Below, piece after piece: positions 25,478-35,604 of a stretch of DNA of 64,000 bases; within the stretch, counting starts at the first letter, position 1; the number at the start of each line of letters is the position of its first letter. The translations under genes and the position numbers were made by a program. Source of the stretch: Haliscomenobacter sp. Lineage in GTDB: Bacteria > Bacteroidota > Bacteroidia > Chitinophagales > Saprospiraceae. Below the pieces are notes generated by a model. That model saw only the letters and a program-made list of their open reading frames with translations, searched no databases and was not told the origin of the DNA. The stretch lies in NCBI GenBank assembly GCA_016713275.1, contig JADJPL010000016.1:62001-126000 (forward strand), in the 5' to 3' direction.

Positions 25478-26230
25478 CTAGCTGAAGGCCAGCCCGCCAT
25501 TGATATCTACGTTGTTTCCAGTGAGGAACGATGATTCCTCTCCAGCCAGGTAAGCCACTAAATCCGCTACCTCCTCTGCGGTCCCTTCTCTTCTGAGGGC
25601 GGTAGCACTTGCGACCTTCACCCGAACCTCATCTTTCGTGAAATCATCATGAAATTTCGTGGCAATCATTCCTGGGTTTAGCGCATTTACCCGGATACCT
25701 TGCGGCCCAAATTCTTTTGCCAGGCCCCTGGTAAAGGTAGAGACCGCTCCCTTGGATGCCGCATATAAAGTAGCCCCAGGCCCGCCCCCATCGCGGCCGG
25801 CTTGGGAAGCAAAGTTAATAATGGAACCTCCTTTGCCCATCAACGGCTTGAATGCTTTCGTTACAAAAACAACGGATTTGAAATTTACATTCATCAAAAG
25901 ATTGTAGAAGGCCTCATCTACTTCTTCAATGGTTTTGCGCCCAAAGAGGCCTCCAGCTACATTCACCAGAATATCCACATGGTCGCCAAAAGCTTCTTTG
26001 GTTTTTGCTACCAAATGGTCAATATCGCTTTGTTTGGTAACATCCGCATAAACGGCAATAGCCTCGCCGCCGACAGCCTGGATGGCCGTTAACGTGGCGT
26101 CTCTATCGGATTCGCTGTCAAAATAGTTGACAACCACCCTGGCGCCTTCTTTAGCCAGCTTCACACAAACGGCACGTCCAATATCGCGTGCGCCGCCTGT
26201 CACGACAGCTACTTTCCCTTTTAGTTTCAT
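25478..26230 (-). CDS. SDR-family oxidoreductase 2 (paralogue of the next gene)
   Basis: 250 residues, close in sequence to the product of 24698-25450 (same TGGxRDIGRA, SQAGRDGGG, LRREGTAEEVA and DINGGLAFS stretches), so the pair arose by tandem duplication. Here the usual NNAGG is NVAGG. Catalytic Ser (NFASQAG) and YAASKG are intact. One copy may use NADH and the other NADPH, or one may act on DEH and the other on a different keto-uronate; this is not resolvable from sequence. It is read with the ExuT-like transporter and KdgF. Confidence 0.82.
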   Translation of the reverse strand: MKLKGKVAVVTGGARDIGRAVCVKLAKEGARVVVNYFDSESDRDATLTAIQAVGGEAIAVYADVTKQSDIDHLVAKTKEAFGDHVDILVNVAGGLFGRKTIEEVDEAFYNLLMNVNFKSVVFVTKAFKPLMGKGGSIINFASQAGRDGGGPGATLYAASKGAVSTFTRGLAKEFGPQGIRVNALNPGMIATKFHDDFTKDEVRVKVASATALRREGTAEEVADLVAYLAGEESSFLTGNNVDINGGLAFS

Positions 26231-26310
26231 GTTTATTTTTTTTAGCTATTAATTATTTCATCGGTTAGAAACGGTTTGGCCCTCCCCGGTTCAATACCTG
26301 TTTCAAAACC

Positions 26311-27594
26311 CTATACTTTCAGTCTTTCAATCTTTCCACCCAGCGCAAACACGGCCCCGATGCCCAGCGGCGCCAGCACTGCCCCCAAAATAAACACCGG
26401 CAGGTAGCTGATTTCGGAAAGCCATGGAATGAGGAAGGTGGACAAAATAATAGAACCCAATGCGGCAGCGAACTCGCCCATGCCCGCCAGCGTACCGACC
26501 GATTTACCGGAAAAGTAGTCGCTCGGCATGGTCTGGATATTGCCGATCGCCATTTGAAATCCAAACAGCACCACGGCAATCAGCACCACGGCCAATACCG
26601 GTTCGGCGGCAAAAGCCCCGCCGATCAAGCCGGGCAACATCAGGAAGGCCGACATTCCGATGATCCGTTTGCGGGCCTTGTTCACCGAAGCGCCGTTTTC
26701 GATCATACGCCTTGCCAGCCAACCGCCGAACAAGCTTCCCAGCGCGGCGCCGGCATAAGGTACCCAGGCAAAAAAACCGATTTCTTTCACATTGAACCCG
26801 AATTGGTCGTTGAGGTAAATCGGCAGCCAAATAACAAACATCCACCAAATCGGGTCAATCGCAAACCGGGACAGCATCACGGCCCACGATTCCTTGTAGC
26901 GAATAAGCTCGCCGTAGCTCAGGCAGCGGTCGTCGGCTGCTGCGGGAGTGGATTCCTTCGGGGCAGCTCCTTTGAGGATATAATCCCGCTCCTCTTCCGA
27001 AAGGAACGGGTGCTTGTCCGGCGTTCCGCGGTTCAGCCAGAGCCAGGGGATCAGCCAAAGCAACCCGAGGCTGCCCATTAAAATGAACGTCATTTTCCAG
27101 CCCACCCAGGTGAATACCACGGCAATGAGCGGCGCCGAAACAATCGCCCCAACCGAGGCGCCGGTGTTGAAAATGCCCTGCGCCAGCGCCCGTTCTTTCA
27201 CAGGAAACCATTCGGCGTTCGATTTGGTCGCTCCGGGCCAGTTGCCGGCCTCTCCGAGGCCGAGCAGCGCGCGGAAGATGAGGAAGCTCGTAGCTCCTTT
27301 CGCCAGCCCGTGCAGCGCCGCCGCTACCGACCATACGACGATGGAAAGGACAAACCCCATCCGGGTGCCGATAATGTCGAACAGCCTGCCCGACAAGCCT
27401 TTACTAAGGGCGTAAGCGACTAAAAAAAACGTGGAAATAGCTGCATAAACGTTCTTTGCTTCGCCTTCCTCCAATCCGATATCTTTCCAAATTTCCGGCC
27501 ATAATATGCCCAACGCATTCCGGTCGATGTAATTAATGACCGTTGCAAAGGCGATGAGGCTCAGAATCCACCAGCGCAGTCCTTTAATTTTCAT
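26311..27594 (-). CDS. MFS hexuronate-type transporter (ExuT-like, ACS family)
   Basis: 427 residues and about 12 membrane helices in the anion:cation symporter group of the major facilitator superfamily. Motifs: NYIDRNALGILWPEIW at the first helix, the loop 2-3 signature GRLFDIIGTRMG, and FRALLGLGEAGNWPGATKSN in helices 4-5, typical of ExuT/GudP transporters for hexuronates and their relatives. Expected role: inner-membrane uptake of unsaturated uronate or DEH made in the periplasm. The ATG at 27594 is used because MKIKGLRWWILSLIAFATVI begins the first helix; an upstream ATG at 27648 adds unlikely residues. It lies between kdgF and the SDR genes. Confidence 0.87.
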   Translation of the reverse strand: MKIKGLRWWILSLIAFATVINYIDRNALGILWPEIWKDIGLEEGEAKNVYAAISTFFLVAYALSKGLSGRLFDIIGTRMGFVLSIVVWSVAAALHGLAKGATSFLIFRALLGLGEAGNWPGATKSNAEWFPVKERALAQGIFNTGASVGAIVSAPLIAVVFTWVGWKMTFILMGSLGLLWLIPWLWLNRGTPDKHPFLSEEERDYILKGAAPKESTPAAADDRCLSYGELIRYKESWAVMLSRFAIDPIWWMFVIWLPIYLNDQFGFNVKEIGFFAWVPYAGAALGSLFGGWLARRMIENGASVNKARKRIIGMSAFLMLPGLIGGAFAAEPVLAVVLIAVVLFGFQMAIGNIQTMPSDYFSGKSVGTLAGMGEFAAALGSIILSTFLIPWLSEISYLPVFILGAVLAPLGIGAVFALGGKIERLKV

Positions 27595-27668
27595 ACTATT
27601 GGTTTTGTGCCGGGGCTGTCTCCAAAGACCACTCGTTGCCGCCGGCATGACATGTTATTTTTTGGCGG

Positions 27669-28025
27669 TTACGCTAAAAAATCCTCCCGGTACGGGCTGA
27701 ACACATCAATCAGCACCCCGTCCTTTAGGCACACACAGCCGTGCAGAACGTGGGGCGGGACGTAGTAGGAGTCCCCGCCTTTGATGATGCGAACCTCTTC
27801 GCCGATGGTCATTTCAAGCTCCCCGCTTTCCACATAGGTCACCTGCGAGTGATGGTGTTCGTGCAATTGGCCGACCGCGCCTGCTTTGAAGTCCACCTTG
27901 ACGAGCATGATGTGGTCATCGTAGCCCATTATTTGGCGCTTTAATCCGGGGCCGGTTTCTTCCCATTCGATTTCGCTTCCGAAAAGAAATTCTTTGCTTG
28001 GTTGAATTTTTTCCATCGTATACAT
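27669..28025 (-). CDS. kdgF: KdgF-like cupin, uronate linearisation
   Basis: 118-residue cupin. Metal ligands fit the KdgF pattern: His55, His57 and Gln61 (GQLHEHHHSQ) and His95 (PPHVLHG). KdgF converts the cyclic unsaturated uronate released by alginate or pectin lyases to its linear ketone form, the step before DEH reduction. It follows the PL17 gene by 9 bases, which fits coupling of monomer release and linearisation. MEKIQPSK starting at 28016 is an equally good start. Confidence 0.85.
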   Translation of the reverse strand: MYTMEKIQPSKEFLFGSEIEWEETGPGLKRQIMGYDDHIMLVKVDFKAGAVGQLHEHHHSQVTYVESGELEMTIGEEVRIIKGGDSYYVPPHVLHGCVCLKDGVLIDVFSPYREDFLA

Positions 28026-28034
28026 TTTTTACAA

Positions 28035-30288
28035 TCAATTTTTCATCACATAAACAGGTCCCGTCCAGCGGTATAGGTTGCCGCCCGCCCGGACCTCGTG
28101 CGCCGACGTTTCGGACGCATCTTCGTTGGCCAGCAACAGCGTCCATTCGGTCGCCATTGGTATGCTGGAACCCCACCACGGTATATTGCTGGCTTTCGTG
28201 AACCAGGCGCACCCGGGCCACCTTTGGAAATGGTTTTTCCGGAATCTCTTCCACGGGATTGTACGCGCCGTGCCGCTCAATAATCGAGAAAAACACCGCT
28301 GTTTTTACCCCTTTTTTCCGTTGGATGAAAACGGGGTCGTGGCGCAGATTGAATTTGGGGTCATTGGCCCCCAGCCGCGCCAAAATCAACTCGTCTTCCG
28401 GCGCTACGACGCAGGTTTGGGTATAAAAATGGCCGTTGCCAAACCAGGTGAATTGGGCATGGCCTTGGTCTGTTTTGCCCACCGCTTCTTTCCACAAATG
28501 CTGATAGCCGTGCCCCGTGCCCAGGGTGGATAACGAAGTCGTTTCCGGCTGATAATCAAAATTTTGCGTCATTAAATGCCCCTGAAACCAAAGCGGCAAA
28601 TCATACTGACTAACCGAATCCGACCGAACGCGGAACACATCCAACACGAGCGGTTTTTCAAAACCGGGGTCATTCCAGAGCACCATCGTGCGGCGCAAAT
28701 CGCTTCCGGGATACGGAGGGCGGTCTTTTGGGCTCACCGCTTGCCGACCCGGCTTATTCGCCTGGAAAAAATACAGATCAGGGTGATGGGCTTCGCCTTT
28801 TTTGATGTCCCCCTCGAAATGCGTGCGTTCATTCATCACCAGGGTATTGTGCGCAATACTCTGCTTCGCCCACGTCTGATTTTCCGGAAGGTATATCCCG
28901 CCACCTTTTTGATCGATGTTCACCCATCGGGCAGCGCCGTAATCCTGAACCGCCTCCCCGATTTCGTCGTATAACGAATAGGAAAGCTTGTCAAAATGCC
29001 CATGGCCCATGCCGTGGGCGGAGTATTTCAGGACGAGGCAAAGCTCGCCGCCGGATGCGTCCGTGCGCAAGATGCCAACGCCGCCTTGCTTTCCGTCTGC
29101 GCCGTCTACGTAGGCTACCGGCTTCTGCTGAAAAGGCATTGCCAACCCTTTGGCGATATCGGTGGCCACAGCAAACCCGGTCTCGTCGAGCAGCACGCGG
29201 TTTTGCCGCTGGGCAACAGACAACAACCTGGGGTCGCGGCCCCCGTGAAAATAGGCGATATCTACAGCGCTGATTACTTCCCGGGACAGCCACGACATGC
29301 CTTTTTGCGAGTCGTTGATGGGGAAAAACTGCCCCTTGGCATCGGTCTGGTTGAGCAGCGCGTCAACGGCTTTTAGCAAAATACCATCCCGGTAATCCAG
29401 GATACGAAGATCGGGCCGGTTATTCGCCAAGGACTTTCCAAACAACAGAAACGGCGTCATGGCATACCGCAAATAATAGGGTCCCTCGGTGAAATACCCG
29501 TCCGGCGAAAACGAATAATCAAGCTGGGCAAGGAAGCCCGCTTTCCGCACCCCGTCGATTTTGATGTACCCGCCGTCGTTGTCCCGCTGGTCTTCGGGAA
29601 TGCCGTCGTTTTCGATTCCGTACAACGCCCGCTGCACCAGTTCTTCATCGTTCATCACCAGGCCAATCATGCCAACTGCGGCATTGCCCCAGGTGGAGTG
29701 GTTGTGGATGCGGTTGAAAAACTGTGGGTTTTCGACGGAAATGAAATCGGCTAAGGGCCGGAACAAACGGGTATTCAACAAGTGGACCTGCTCCGGTTTC
29801 AGCCAGTCGTAAATGCAGTCATACGCCTGGCTGACGTACACCAGCCAGTTGGCATCGTTCAGGCATTGCCAGAAAATTTTGCCGGTGGCATAGGACTTAC
29901 GCGTTGGGTGGCGCCCCAAGGTGGGGAACAGCCTGGCGTATTCGAGCAGCATGTCCCGGATGTACACCGCGTATTTTTCGTCGCCGGTAATCTGGAATAC
30001 ATTTCCCGCTTTTTGCAGGATGAAAAAGTTCTTTTTGTGGCGTTCGTGGGTGTATCCGCCGGACATGTCCTTCGGGATAGGTACCTCAATGCCCGCAGCG
30101 ATTTCAGCATCCACTTGTTTGATGGTTTCGGCCAGTTCCTGGTCGAAAAGCGGCGCACGTCCGAGTTGGGTTCGGATCAGCTGCACGCTCTCCGGGGTCA
30201 GCATCAGGCTGGGGTGGTTCTGGGTCAGCGCAGTGGTTGCGAAGAAGCTGCAAATGAGGAAAGATACTATTGGTAATCTAAAATTCAT
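28035..30288 (-). CDS. PL17 oligoalginate lyase (heparinase II/III fold), one frameshift
   Basis: About 750 residues. Signal peptide MNFRLPIVSFLICSFFATTA, then an alginate-lyase helical toroid (MLLEYARLFPTLGRHP, FFNRIHNHSTWGNAAVGMIG with the Asn-His pair) and a heparinase II/III beta-sheet domain (YSAHGMGHGHFDKLSYSLYD, YGAARWVNID, AHNTLVMNERTHFEGD). This is the PL17 layout: exo-lytic release of unsaturated monouronate from alginate oligomers. The frame shifts near 28150; reading GDRWTLLLANED by removing one A gives the true C terminus ...GNLYRWTGPVYVMKN, ending at 28035. Without this the frame would overlap kdgF. It is probably a sequence error. Confidence 0.88.
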
Positions 30289-30330
30289 TGTTCTTGTTCT
30301 TGAATGCCCGAACTACAACGCCCCTGCCGT

Positions 30331-32559
30331 TCAATTAAAATTCAAATCCGCATCCTTGTAGGAGCCGTCCTGCGTCACCACTTTAGCGGTGTTGTTGAAC
30401 CGGCTCTCCTTGATTTTCGTGATGGGATCCCCGACCACGAGGTGCAGTTTCAGGGGCTGGCAATCCGTGAAATCACAGCCGGTAATCCTGGCCACCTGCA
30501 CGCCGTGCAACGAAACGGAGGCTGCTGCTTTGTTGCGCTTGTCGCCGCCCACGTTTTGGAAGCGGGAGTTGTTCAGTTGCAGCATCGGGCCGAAGGTGCT
30601 TTCGTCGTTTCCTCCCCGGTGGAGGTGGAGCGCCGTGCCGCCGATGTCCGCAAACTGGCAGTTGTCAATCACCACGTTTTCAGCGCTGTAAATGCCGATG
30701 TCGTCCGTTTCCGCATCGAGTTGGAGGATGGCGCCGCTGATGTTGCTGAAGGTCGAATGGCGCAACACCACCGAATCGGCAAAGGTGTTTTTGTAAATCC
30801 GCAGCACGTTGAAACTGTGGTTCACGTCGAGGCCGGTGAAATCGCAGTTTTCGATGAACAACTTGTAGTTGCGGTTCATCGAATAGCGGCTGGTGCGGAT
30901 GACCGCATTGCCGGAATAATCGGGGCATTCGGCGCCGTCAATTTTCAGGTTATCCAATGCGAGCGCGCCGCCATTTTCGATATTGAACAGGGAATTTTTC
31001 TCGTACCGGATGGTGGGTTTGCCCGCCTTTGCCCGAACGGTGATCGGGTGGTAAACGTCAATGGCCTTCGTCAGCAGGTAGTCGCCTTCCGCCAACTCCA
31101 GGATATCGCCGCTGCCTGAATTTTTCACTGCCTCGAACAGGGTATTGGTTCCGGGCGCGACGGCGATCGTTTTTCCGGTTTGGAACCGCACTTCCTGGTC
31201 GTTCCGGGGATACCAGCGGACGCCCGTGTTTTCGGGGGTAGCGTGGGGTTTCACCTCCGTGATTCCAGCTTTCACGGAGTTATCGCCGGGCAGCAGGATG
31301 CCGTTGGGGTCCCTTGAAAAGGCAAGTTTTGCCTGAGTAAACCCGGTCTTGCTTATCGGCGCCAGGTTGGGGCTCAACACGTTGCCCTGGAACGAAATCC
31401 CGCTGATGTCGTCATACACGGTGAACAGATCCGCTTTTTTTTCATTGTAAAACAGGTTGTTGCGGACCACCGTGTTGACGGGCACGGCGCTCCGTTCGGC
31501 ATCGCTGCCGGCGCAAAGCTGGATATAGTCGCAATCGATGAAGGCGTTGTTCGACGCCTCGGAATCGGTGACCTGAAAATAGCGGTTAATGGGGGAATTG
31601 GGCACGCCGTTCATGATGACGAGCGCGCCGCGGAAGCGGTAGCCGGTTAGTCCTTCGCAGTAGTTGTTGATTACTTTTTGCTTTTCGTTGATGATTCGGA
31701 TACCGCCGGTATTGGGTTTGCGGTTGCCAAAAAAGTAGTTGCTTTCCACCAGGGTTTCGTTGCCGTGGCGCATGGTGAGGGTACCCTGGCACTCGAAAAA
31801 GGTATTGTACCGGAACGTGTTCCGGCAGCTTTTGTTGGAGATGATTTCGTGCTCGCCGTTGCAACGGTCGAAGTAGTTGTATTCGACGATGGTGTTGGAA
31901 TTGGTTAGTGAATAATGGCTGGTGCCGATACGGATGGTTTCGCCGCGGTTGCTGCCCAGAATGGGGCGGTCCCCAAAATAGTTGTGGTCGATCCGGTGGT
32001 TGTTTTCCCGGCTTGCTTCCGTGTCCAGGCGCACCGCCAGCGTCACGCCGACGTTCCTTTTGCCCACCAGATAATTATGGTCAAAGCGGTTGTTTTTACC
32101 ATACATGCCGACCCAATAATCGGACTCGAAGCGTTCGGGGTTGTTGTAATTGTCCACGACGCACTCCGTCACCCGGCAGTTGTTGCAAAGTTCCTCTTTG
32201 CTTTTGCGAAATGCGATGACCTCGCTCACCGGGGTATATCCGTTTTTGAAAACCAGCCCTTCCACGATTACATGTTCTCCCGCCATTTGCAAAAAGGACT
32301 GCCCCTCCAAGGTCACCTTGCCTTTTTCCTGAACGGTGAGGGTGATGGGTTTTTCAGCGGTCCCTTTTCCGGTGAATACGAGTTCGGCATTGGTCCAGAC
32401 CCCGTTGGCAAGGGTGATGATGTCGCCAGGCCGGGCTGCTTGCACCGCTTGATTAAACTCGTCCATGTTTTTAACCAACCCCTTTGGTCGGTTGCACCCA
32501 CAAAGTAAGAACAGGAAGCCAACGGCGAAGAAAGCGATGATGATATGCTGTTTTTTCAT
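30331..32559 (-). CDS. PL6 alginate lyase lipoprotein (chondroitinase-B-like beta-helix)
   Basis: 742 residues. A lipoprotein signal (MKKQHIIIAFFAVGFLFLLC) ends at a lipobox Cys, so the enzyme is membrane-anchored. The body is a right-handed beta-helix of the PL6 family, with ADFNQAVQAAKPGDIITLAN-like N terminus (here FNQAVQAARPGDIITLANGV) and NNRFDHNYLVGKRNVGVTLA, where the PL6 catalytic Lys/Arg pair lies (K in VGKRN, R further on). A second beta-helix domain from about residue 470 (NTLFEAVKNSGSGDILELAE) is typical of two-domain PL6 enzymes. It degrades alginate, often at mannuronate-guluronate junctions. The ATG at 32559 is preferred because the upstream ATG (32586) would overlap the transporter gene. 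Confidence 0.88.
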   Translation of the reverse strand: MKKQHIIIAFFAVGFLFLLCGCNRPKGLVKNMDEFNQAVQAARPGDIITLANGVWTNAELVFTGKGTAEKPITLTVQEKGKVTLEGQSFLQMAGEHVIVEGLVFKNGYTPVSEVIAFRKSKEELCNNCRVTECVVDNYNNPERFESDYWVGMYGKNNRFDHNYLVGKRNVGVTLAVRLDTEASRENNHRIDHNYFGDRPILGSNRGETIRIGTSHYSLTNSNTIVEYNYFDRCNGEHEIISNKSCRNTFRYNTFFECQGTLTMRHGNETLVESNYFFGNRKPNTGGIRIINEKQKVINNYCEGLTGYRFRGALVIMNGVPNSPINRYFQVTDSEASNNAFIDCDYIQLCAGSDAERSAVPVNTVVRNNLFYNEKKADLFTVYDDISGISFQGNVLSPNLAPISKTGFTQAKLAFSRDPNGILLPGDNSVKAGITEVKPHATPENTGVRWYPRNDQEVRFQTGKTIAVAPGTNTLFEAVKNSGSGDILELAEGDYLLTKAIDVYHPITVRAKAGKPTIRYEKNSLFNIENGGALALDNLKIDGAECPDYSGNAVIRTSRYSMNRNYKLFIENCDFTGLDVNHSFNVLRIYKNTFADSVVLRHSTFSNISGAILQLDAETDDIGIYSAENVVIDNCQFADIGGTALHLHRGGNDESTFGPMLQLNNSRFQNVGGDKRNKAAASVSLHGVQVARITGCDFTDCQPLKLHLVVGDPITKIKESRFNNTAKVVTQDGSYKDADLNFN

Positions 32560-32569
32560 TTGTTGGTTT

Positions 32570-33777
32570 TTATTGGAATTTTTCAATGATGGCCTGCACC
32601 CCGTTGTACGAAATGAGGCAGGCGAAAAGCAAGGCCAGCACCATCCCGGCGTTGAGCACGAAGCCTGCCCGGTGCTCGCCCATAAGTTTTTTATTATTGG
32701 TTAAAACGATGATTCCAAGGATGACCAGCGGCAGGACAAACACGTTAAACACCTGCGAAAGGATCTGCATTTGAATTGGGTTTGCCCCAAAAACAGGAAC
32801 GGTCAATCCGATGATGGAGGCGATGGCTGCCAGTATTTTGAACTGTTTGGAGTTGGTATCCAGCTTGCCTGCCTGGTAATCCGCGAGGAGTAACGGCGTT
32901 ATCATCATAATCGGAAAAATAGAGGAAAGCCCTGCGCTTAAGGTCCCCAGGATGAACAGGGCGATGGCAAACCGCCCGGCAATCGGCTCCAGCGTGGAAA
33001 CCATATCCAGTACCTTGGTGACGGGTTGTCCCTGATGGAAAAGCGCTCCTGCCGCCACTGCCATGATGGAGCCGCTGATGAAAAATATGAGCAACGCCGC
33101 CCAAAATGCGTCTTTCCGCTGGTCTTTCAGGTTGGCGATTGTCCAGCCTTTTCCAAAAATGAATAGGGGGCGCGAGAGGAATGTCGCCGCCGCCATCGTG
33201 GTTCCGACAAAGGCAGCAACCATCATTTTACCGCCTTCCACTTGTGGGATGGAGGGTAGAAAGCCAGCAGCAACTTCTTTTGGGTCGGGGAAGACAATGA
33301 ACAGGGACAGCAGAAACGACAGCCCCATGAGCGTAACGAACAACAACAGGATTTTTTCAAAAAACGAATAGTTCCCCACCAAAAGCAAGGAGTACATCCC
33401 GCCGGTGATTAGGAGTGCAATCACCAAAACTGCTTGATATGGCATGCCCTTCAAGGAGGGGATGAACAGCGAAAGCGTTTCAAAAATGGCATTGGAGCAA
33501 ATTCCGAGGATGCCGATGAGCGAGTTCATCTGTCCGAACGACACCCCGATGATGATCAGGATGGCTACGAGGTTGCCGAATTTCAGGTGCTTGCGAAACC
33601 CATGCAGCGCCGTACCGCCCGTGACGATGGTATAGCGTCCATACGCTTCCATGAGTACCCATGAAAACAGGCAACTGCAACCACCATGGAGGTGACACTG
33701 CCCGTACCAATGGTGTAGCCGATAGCAAAGATCCCGGGCCCGATGGCCAGCAGCCAATTGAGGAGTTGTTTAAACAT
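32570..33777 (-). CDS. Nramp-family transporter, one frameshift
   Basis: About 400 residues and 10-11 membrane helices. The N terminus (MFKQLLNWLLAIGPGIFAIG, YTIGTGSVTSM) follows the Nramp first-helix pattern in which D-P-G-N is replaced by a GTGS-like run. That replacement suggests the canonical metal ligand Asp is absent and the substrate may not be a divalent metal. The frame breaks near 33663; restoring T5 for T4 gives VAVACFSWVLMEAYGRYTIV. Proteins of this kind recur in Bacteroidota polysaccharide loci without a proven role. It lies between the mannonate-dehydratase-like gene and PL6. Confidence 0.78.
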
Positions 33778-33819
33778 GCGTTGTGGTTCTATATTTTATA
33801 TTCTGACACATTCCAAAAA

Positions 33820-35031
33820 CTACCAGCTCCACATCGTTCCGTCTTCCAGGCGGTTAACGGGCAGGAACTTTCTCTGGTAAGGGTATTTTGCCGCCTGCTT
33901 TTCATCGATATCCGCCCCGTGACCGGGTACATCGTTTAATGAAGCGTAACCATTGTTCAATTGATACTGGTTGGGAAACACGTCATTAATTTTTTCGGTG
34001 TGCAGCATGAATTCCTGGATTCCGAAATTCGGTACGGCTAAATCGAAATGGAGGCAAGCAGCCATTCCAACAGGTGAAATATCCGTTGGCCCGTGGCAAG
34101 CGGTTTTGACATGAAAAGGCTCCGCCAAAGCCGCTATCTTTCGTATCCCGGTTATCCCTCCGGCATGGGTGGCCGTCGTTCGGATATAATCAATCAATTG
34201 CTCTGTAATAAGGGTTGTGCAATCGAAAATGCTATTAAAAACTTCACCAACGGCAAGCGGAATGGTGGTGTGTTTGCGAATAATCCGGAATCCCTCCTGA
34301 AGCTCGGCGGGAACAGCATCCTCCAACCAGAAAAGGCGATACGGTTCCAGGAGTTTTCCCAAATGGGCAGCCTGGATAGGGGTCAACCTGTGGTGGACGT
34401 CGTGCAAAAATTCGGGCTCATAGCCATAGGTATCCCGAAGTTTTGCGAAAACTCCAGGAATAAACTGCACGTATTTCGATGAATTCCAGGAACATTCCGT
34501 TGGCAGGTCCGAGGAGGCGGGTTCATAAAACGTTTTGTCCTTGCTCGAAACGCCGTAACTGTCCTGCACCCCGGGAACGGAGCATTGAACCCTTATGGCC
34601 TTGTATCCTTTTTCAAGATACTGGCCAACCTGCTCCACCACTTCTTCTGTATTGCTGCCGTTGGCATGGCCATAAACTAAAATGCCATTCCGGGACTTTC
34701 CGCCGAGTAACTGGTACAGCGGTAAACCGGCCATTTTTGCTTTGATGTCCCAAAGCGCCACATCAACGGCCGAAATGGCCGCCATCGTGATGGGACCTCT
34801 TCGCCAGTATGCTCCTTTGTAAAAGTACTGCCAAATGTCTTCTATATTCTGGGGGTCTTTTCCAATCAGGCACGGAATAAGATGTTCTTCCAAATAGGCC
34901 ACCACAGCCAATTCGCGGCCATTTACAGTAGCATCCCCAATACCATAGACCCCTTCGTCTGTATTGATTTTCAGCGTAACGAAATTGCGGTCTGGGCAGC
35001 TTACAATTACTTTAGCGTTTGTTATCTTCAT
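33820..35031 (-). CDS. mannonate dehydratase/RspA-like enolase-superfamily enzyme
   Basis: 403 residues, an enolase-superfamily member of the ManD/RspA group: MKITNAKVIVSCPDRNFVTL, RGPITMAAISAVDVALWDIK, EPEFLHDVHHRLTPIQAAHL (metal Asp and His), WLEDAVPAELQEGFRIIRKH, PLAVGEVFNS, then TACHGPTDISPVGMAACLHF. The known activity of the group is dehydration of D-mannonate to KDG, though some members are poor enzymes. In this locus it could feed mannuronate-derived mannonate to the same KDG pool, an inference. Its start lies 7 bp after the truncated TIM-barrel gene. Confidence 0.83.
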   Translation of the reverse strand: MKITNAKVIVSCPDRNFVTLKINTDEGVYGIGDATVNGRELAVVAYLEEHLIPCLIGKDPQNIEDIWQYFYKGAYWRRGPITMAAISAVDVALWDIKAKMAGLPLYQLLGGKSRNGILVYGHANGSNTEEVVEQVGQYLEKGYKAIRVQCSVPGVQDSYGVSSKDKTFYEPASSDLPTECSWNSSKYVQFIPGVFAKLRDTYGYEPEFLHDVHHRLTPIQAAHLGKLLEPYRLFWLEDAVPAELQEGFRIIRKHTTIPLAVGEVFNSIFDCTTLITEQLIDYIRTTATHAGGITGIRKIAALAEPFHVKTACHGPTDISPVGMAACLHFDLAVPNFGIQEFMLHTEKINDVFPNQYQLNNGYASLNDVPGHGADIDEKQAAKYPYQRKFLPVNRLEDGTMWSW

Positions 35032-35038
35032 GGATTCA

Positions 35039-35460
35039 TTATTCCTTTACTTCGTAATTCAGCCAGCCCATGCGGTAAGTTTTGATACCCAGGTGGCTGG
35101 CCGTTTTAGGATCTTCTCGGTGTTGGGGTCAAGAACATGGGTGATGTCCGTGGTTAAAAGTTCCGCTTTCAGGCCTGCTCTCCGGATGGCCTCTACTGCT
35201 TTGGGCAAGTCGGTTACCACATTTTGGGGAAGCACATGCCCTTTCTGACGGCCGGTTAGGTCTACGCCATCAAAACCGATTTCGGCGGCAGTTTTGGCCA
35301 TTTGTTCAAAGTCCAGCCATTGCAGGTGCTTGGAGAAAATGTGGATGTCCCTGCCGGATTGGGTGAGTTCTCCAAAAGGTAAAGTACTCATCAATGGGAG
35401 GGCTGCACTCGTTTTACAGAGCACTTCCAGGCGCCGCCGGCGAAACATGGTATGTGGCAT
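35039..35460 (-). pseudogene. truncated sugar-phosphate isomerase/epimerase-like protein
   Basis: Begins MPHTMFRRRRLEVLCKTSAA, a twin-arginine-like leader, then IHIFSKHLQWLDFEQMAKTA and IGFDGVDLTGRQKGHVLPQ, the first strands of a xylose-isomerase-like TIM barrel (AP endonuclease 2 family). A frame change near 35108 (one A lost) leads to ILKTASHLGIKTYRMGWLNY, then a stop at 35039. Only about half of the usual ~300 residues remain, and the mannonate-dehydratase-like gene follows at once. This is a 3'-truncated gene. Confidence 0.75.
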
Positions 35461-35520
35461 GTGTTGTTTTTCTATATTAAAACAAGCAGGTATCCCGCCC
35501 CCATTTGTTGTCAATGGGCG

Positions 35521-35602
35521 CCCTACTGGACATTTTCCTTTTCAGGGCATACAGACCTTCCAGGTTTGCGAAACGTCTCGCACCCAAAATGTCCAGTAGT
35601 GA
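35521..35602. repeat. palindromic MITE-like element, copy C
   Basis: Ends CCCTACTGGACATTTT and AAAATGTCCAGTAGTGAG, with inner CAGACCTTCCAGGTTTGCG. It separates the truncated TIM-barrel gene from the PL7 gene within the alginate operon, so it may also affect the transcript. Confidence 0.85.
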
Positions 35603-35604
35603 GG

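Noticed and set aside
27916..28034. PL17 reading frame extending into kdgF
   Set aside because: It results from a frameshift near 28150; the alternative frame gives a family-like C terminus ending at 28035.
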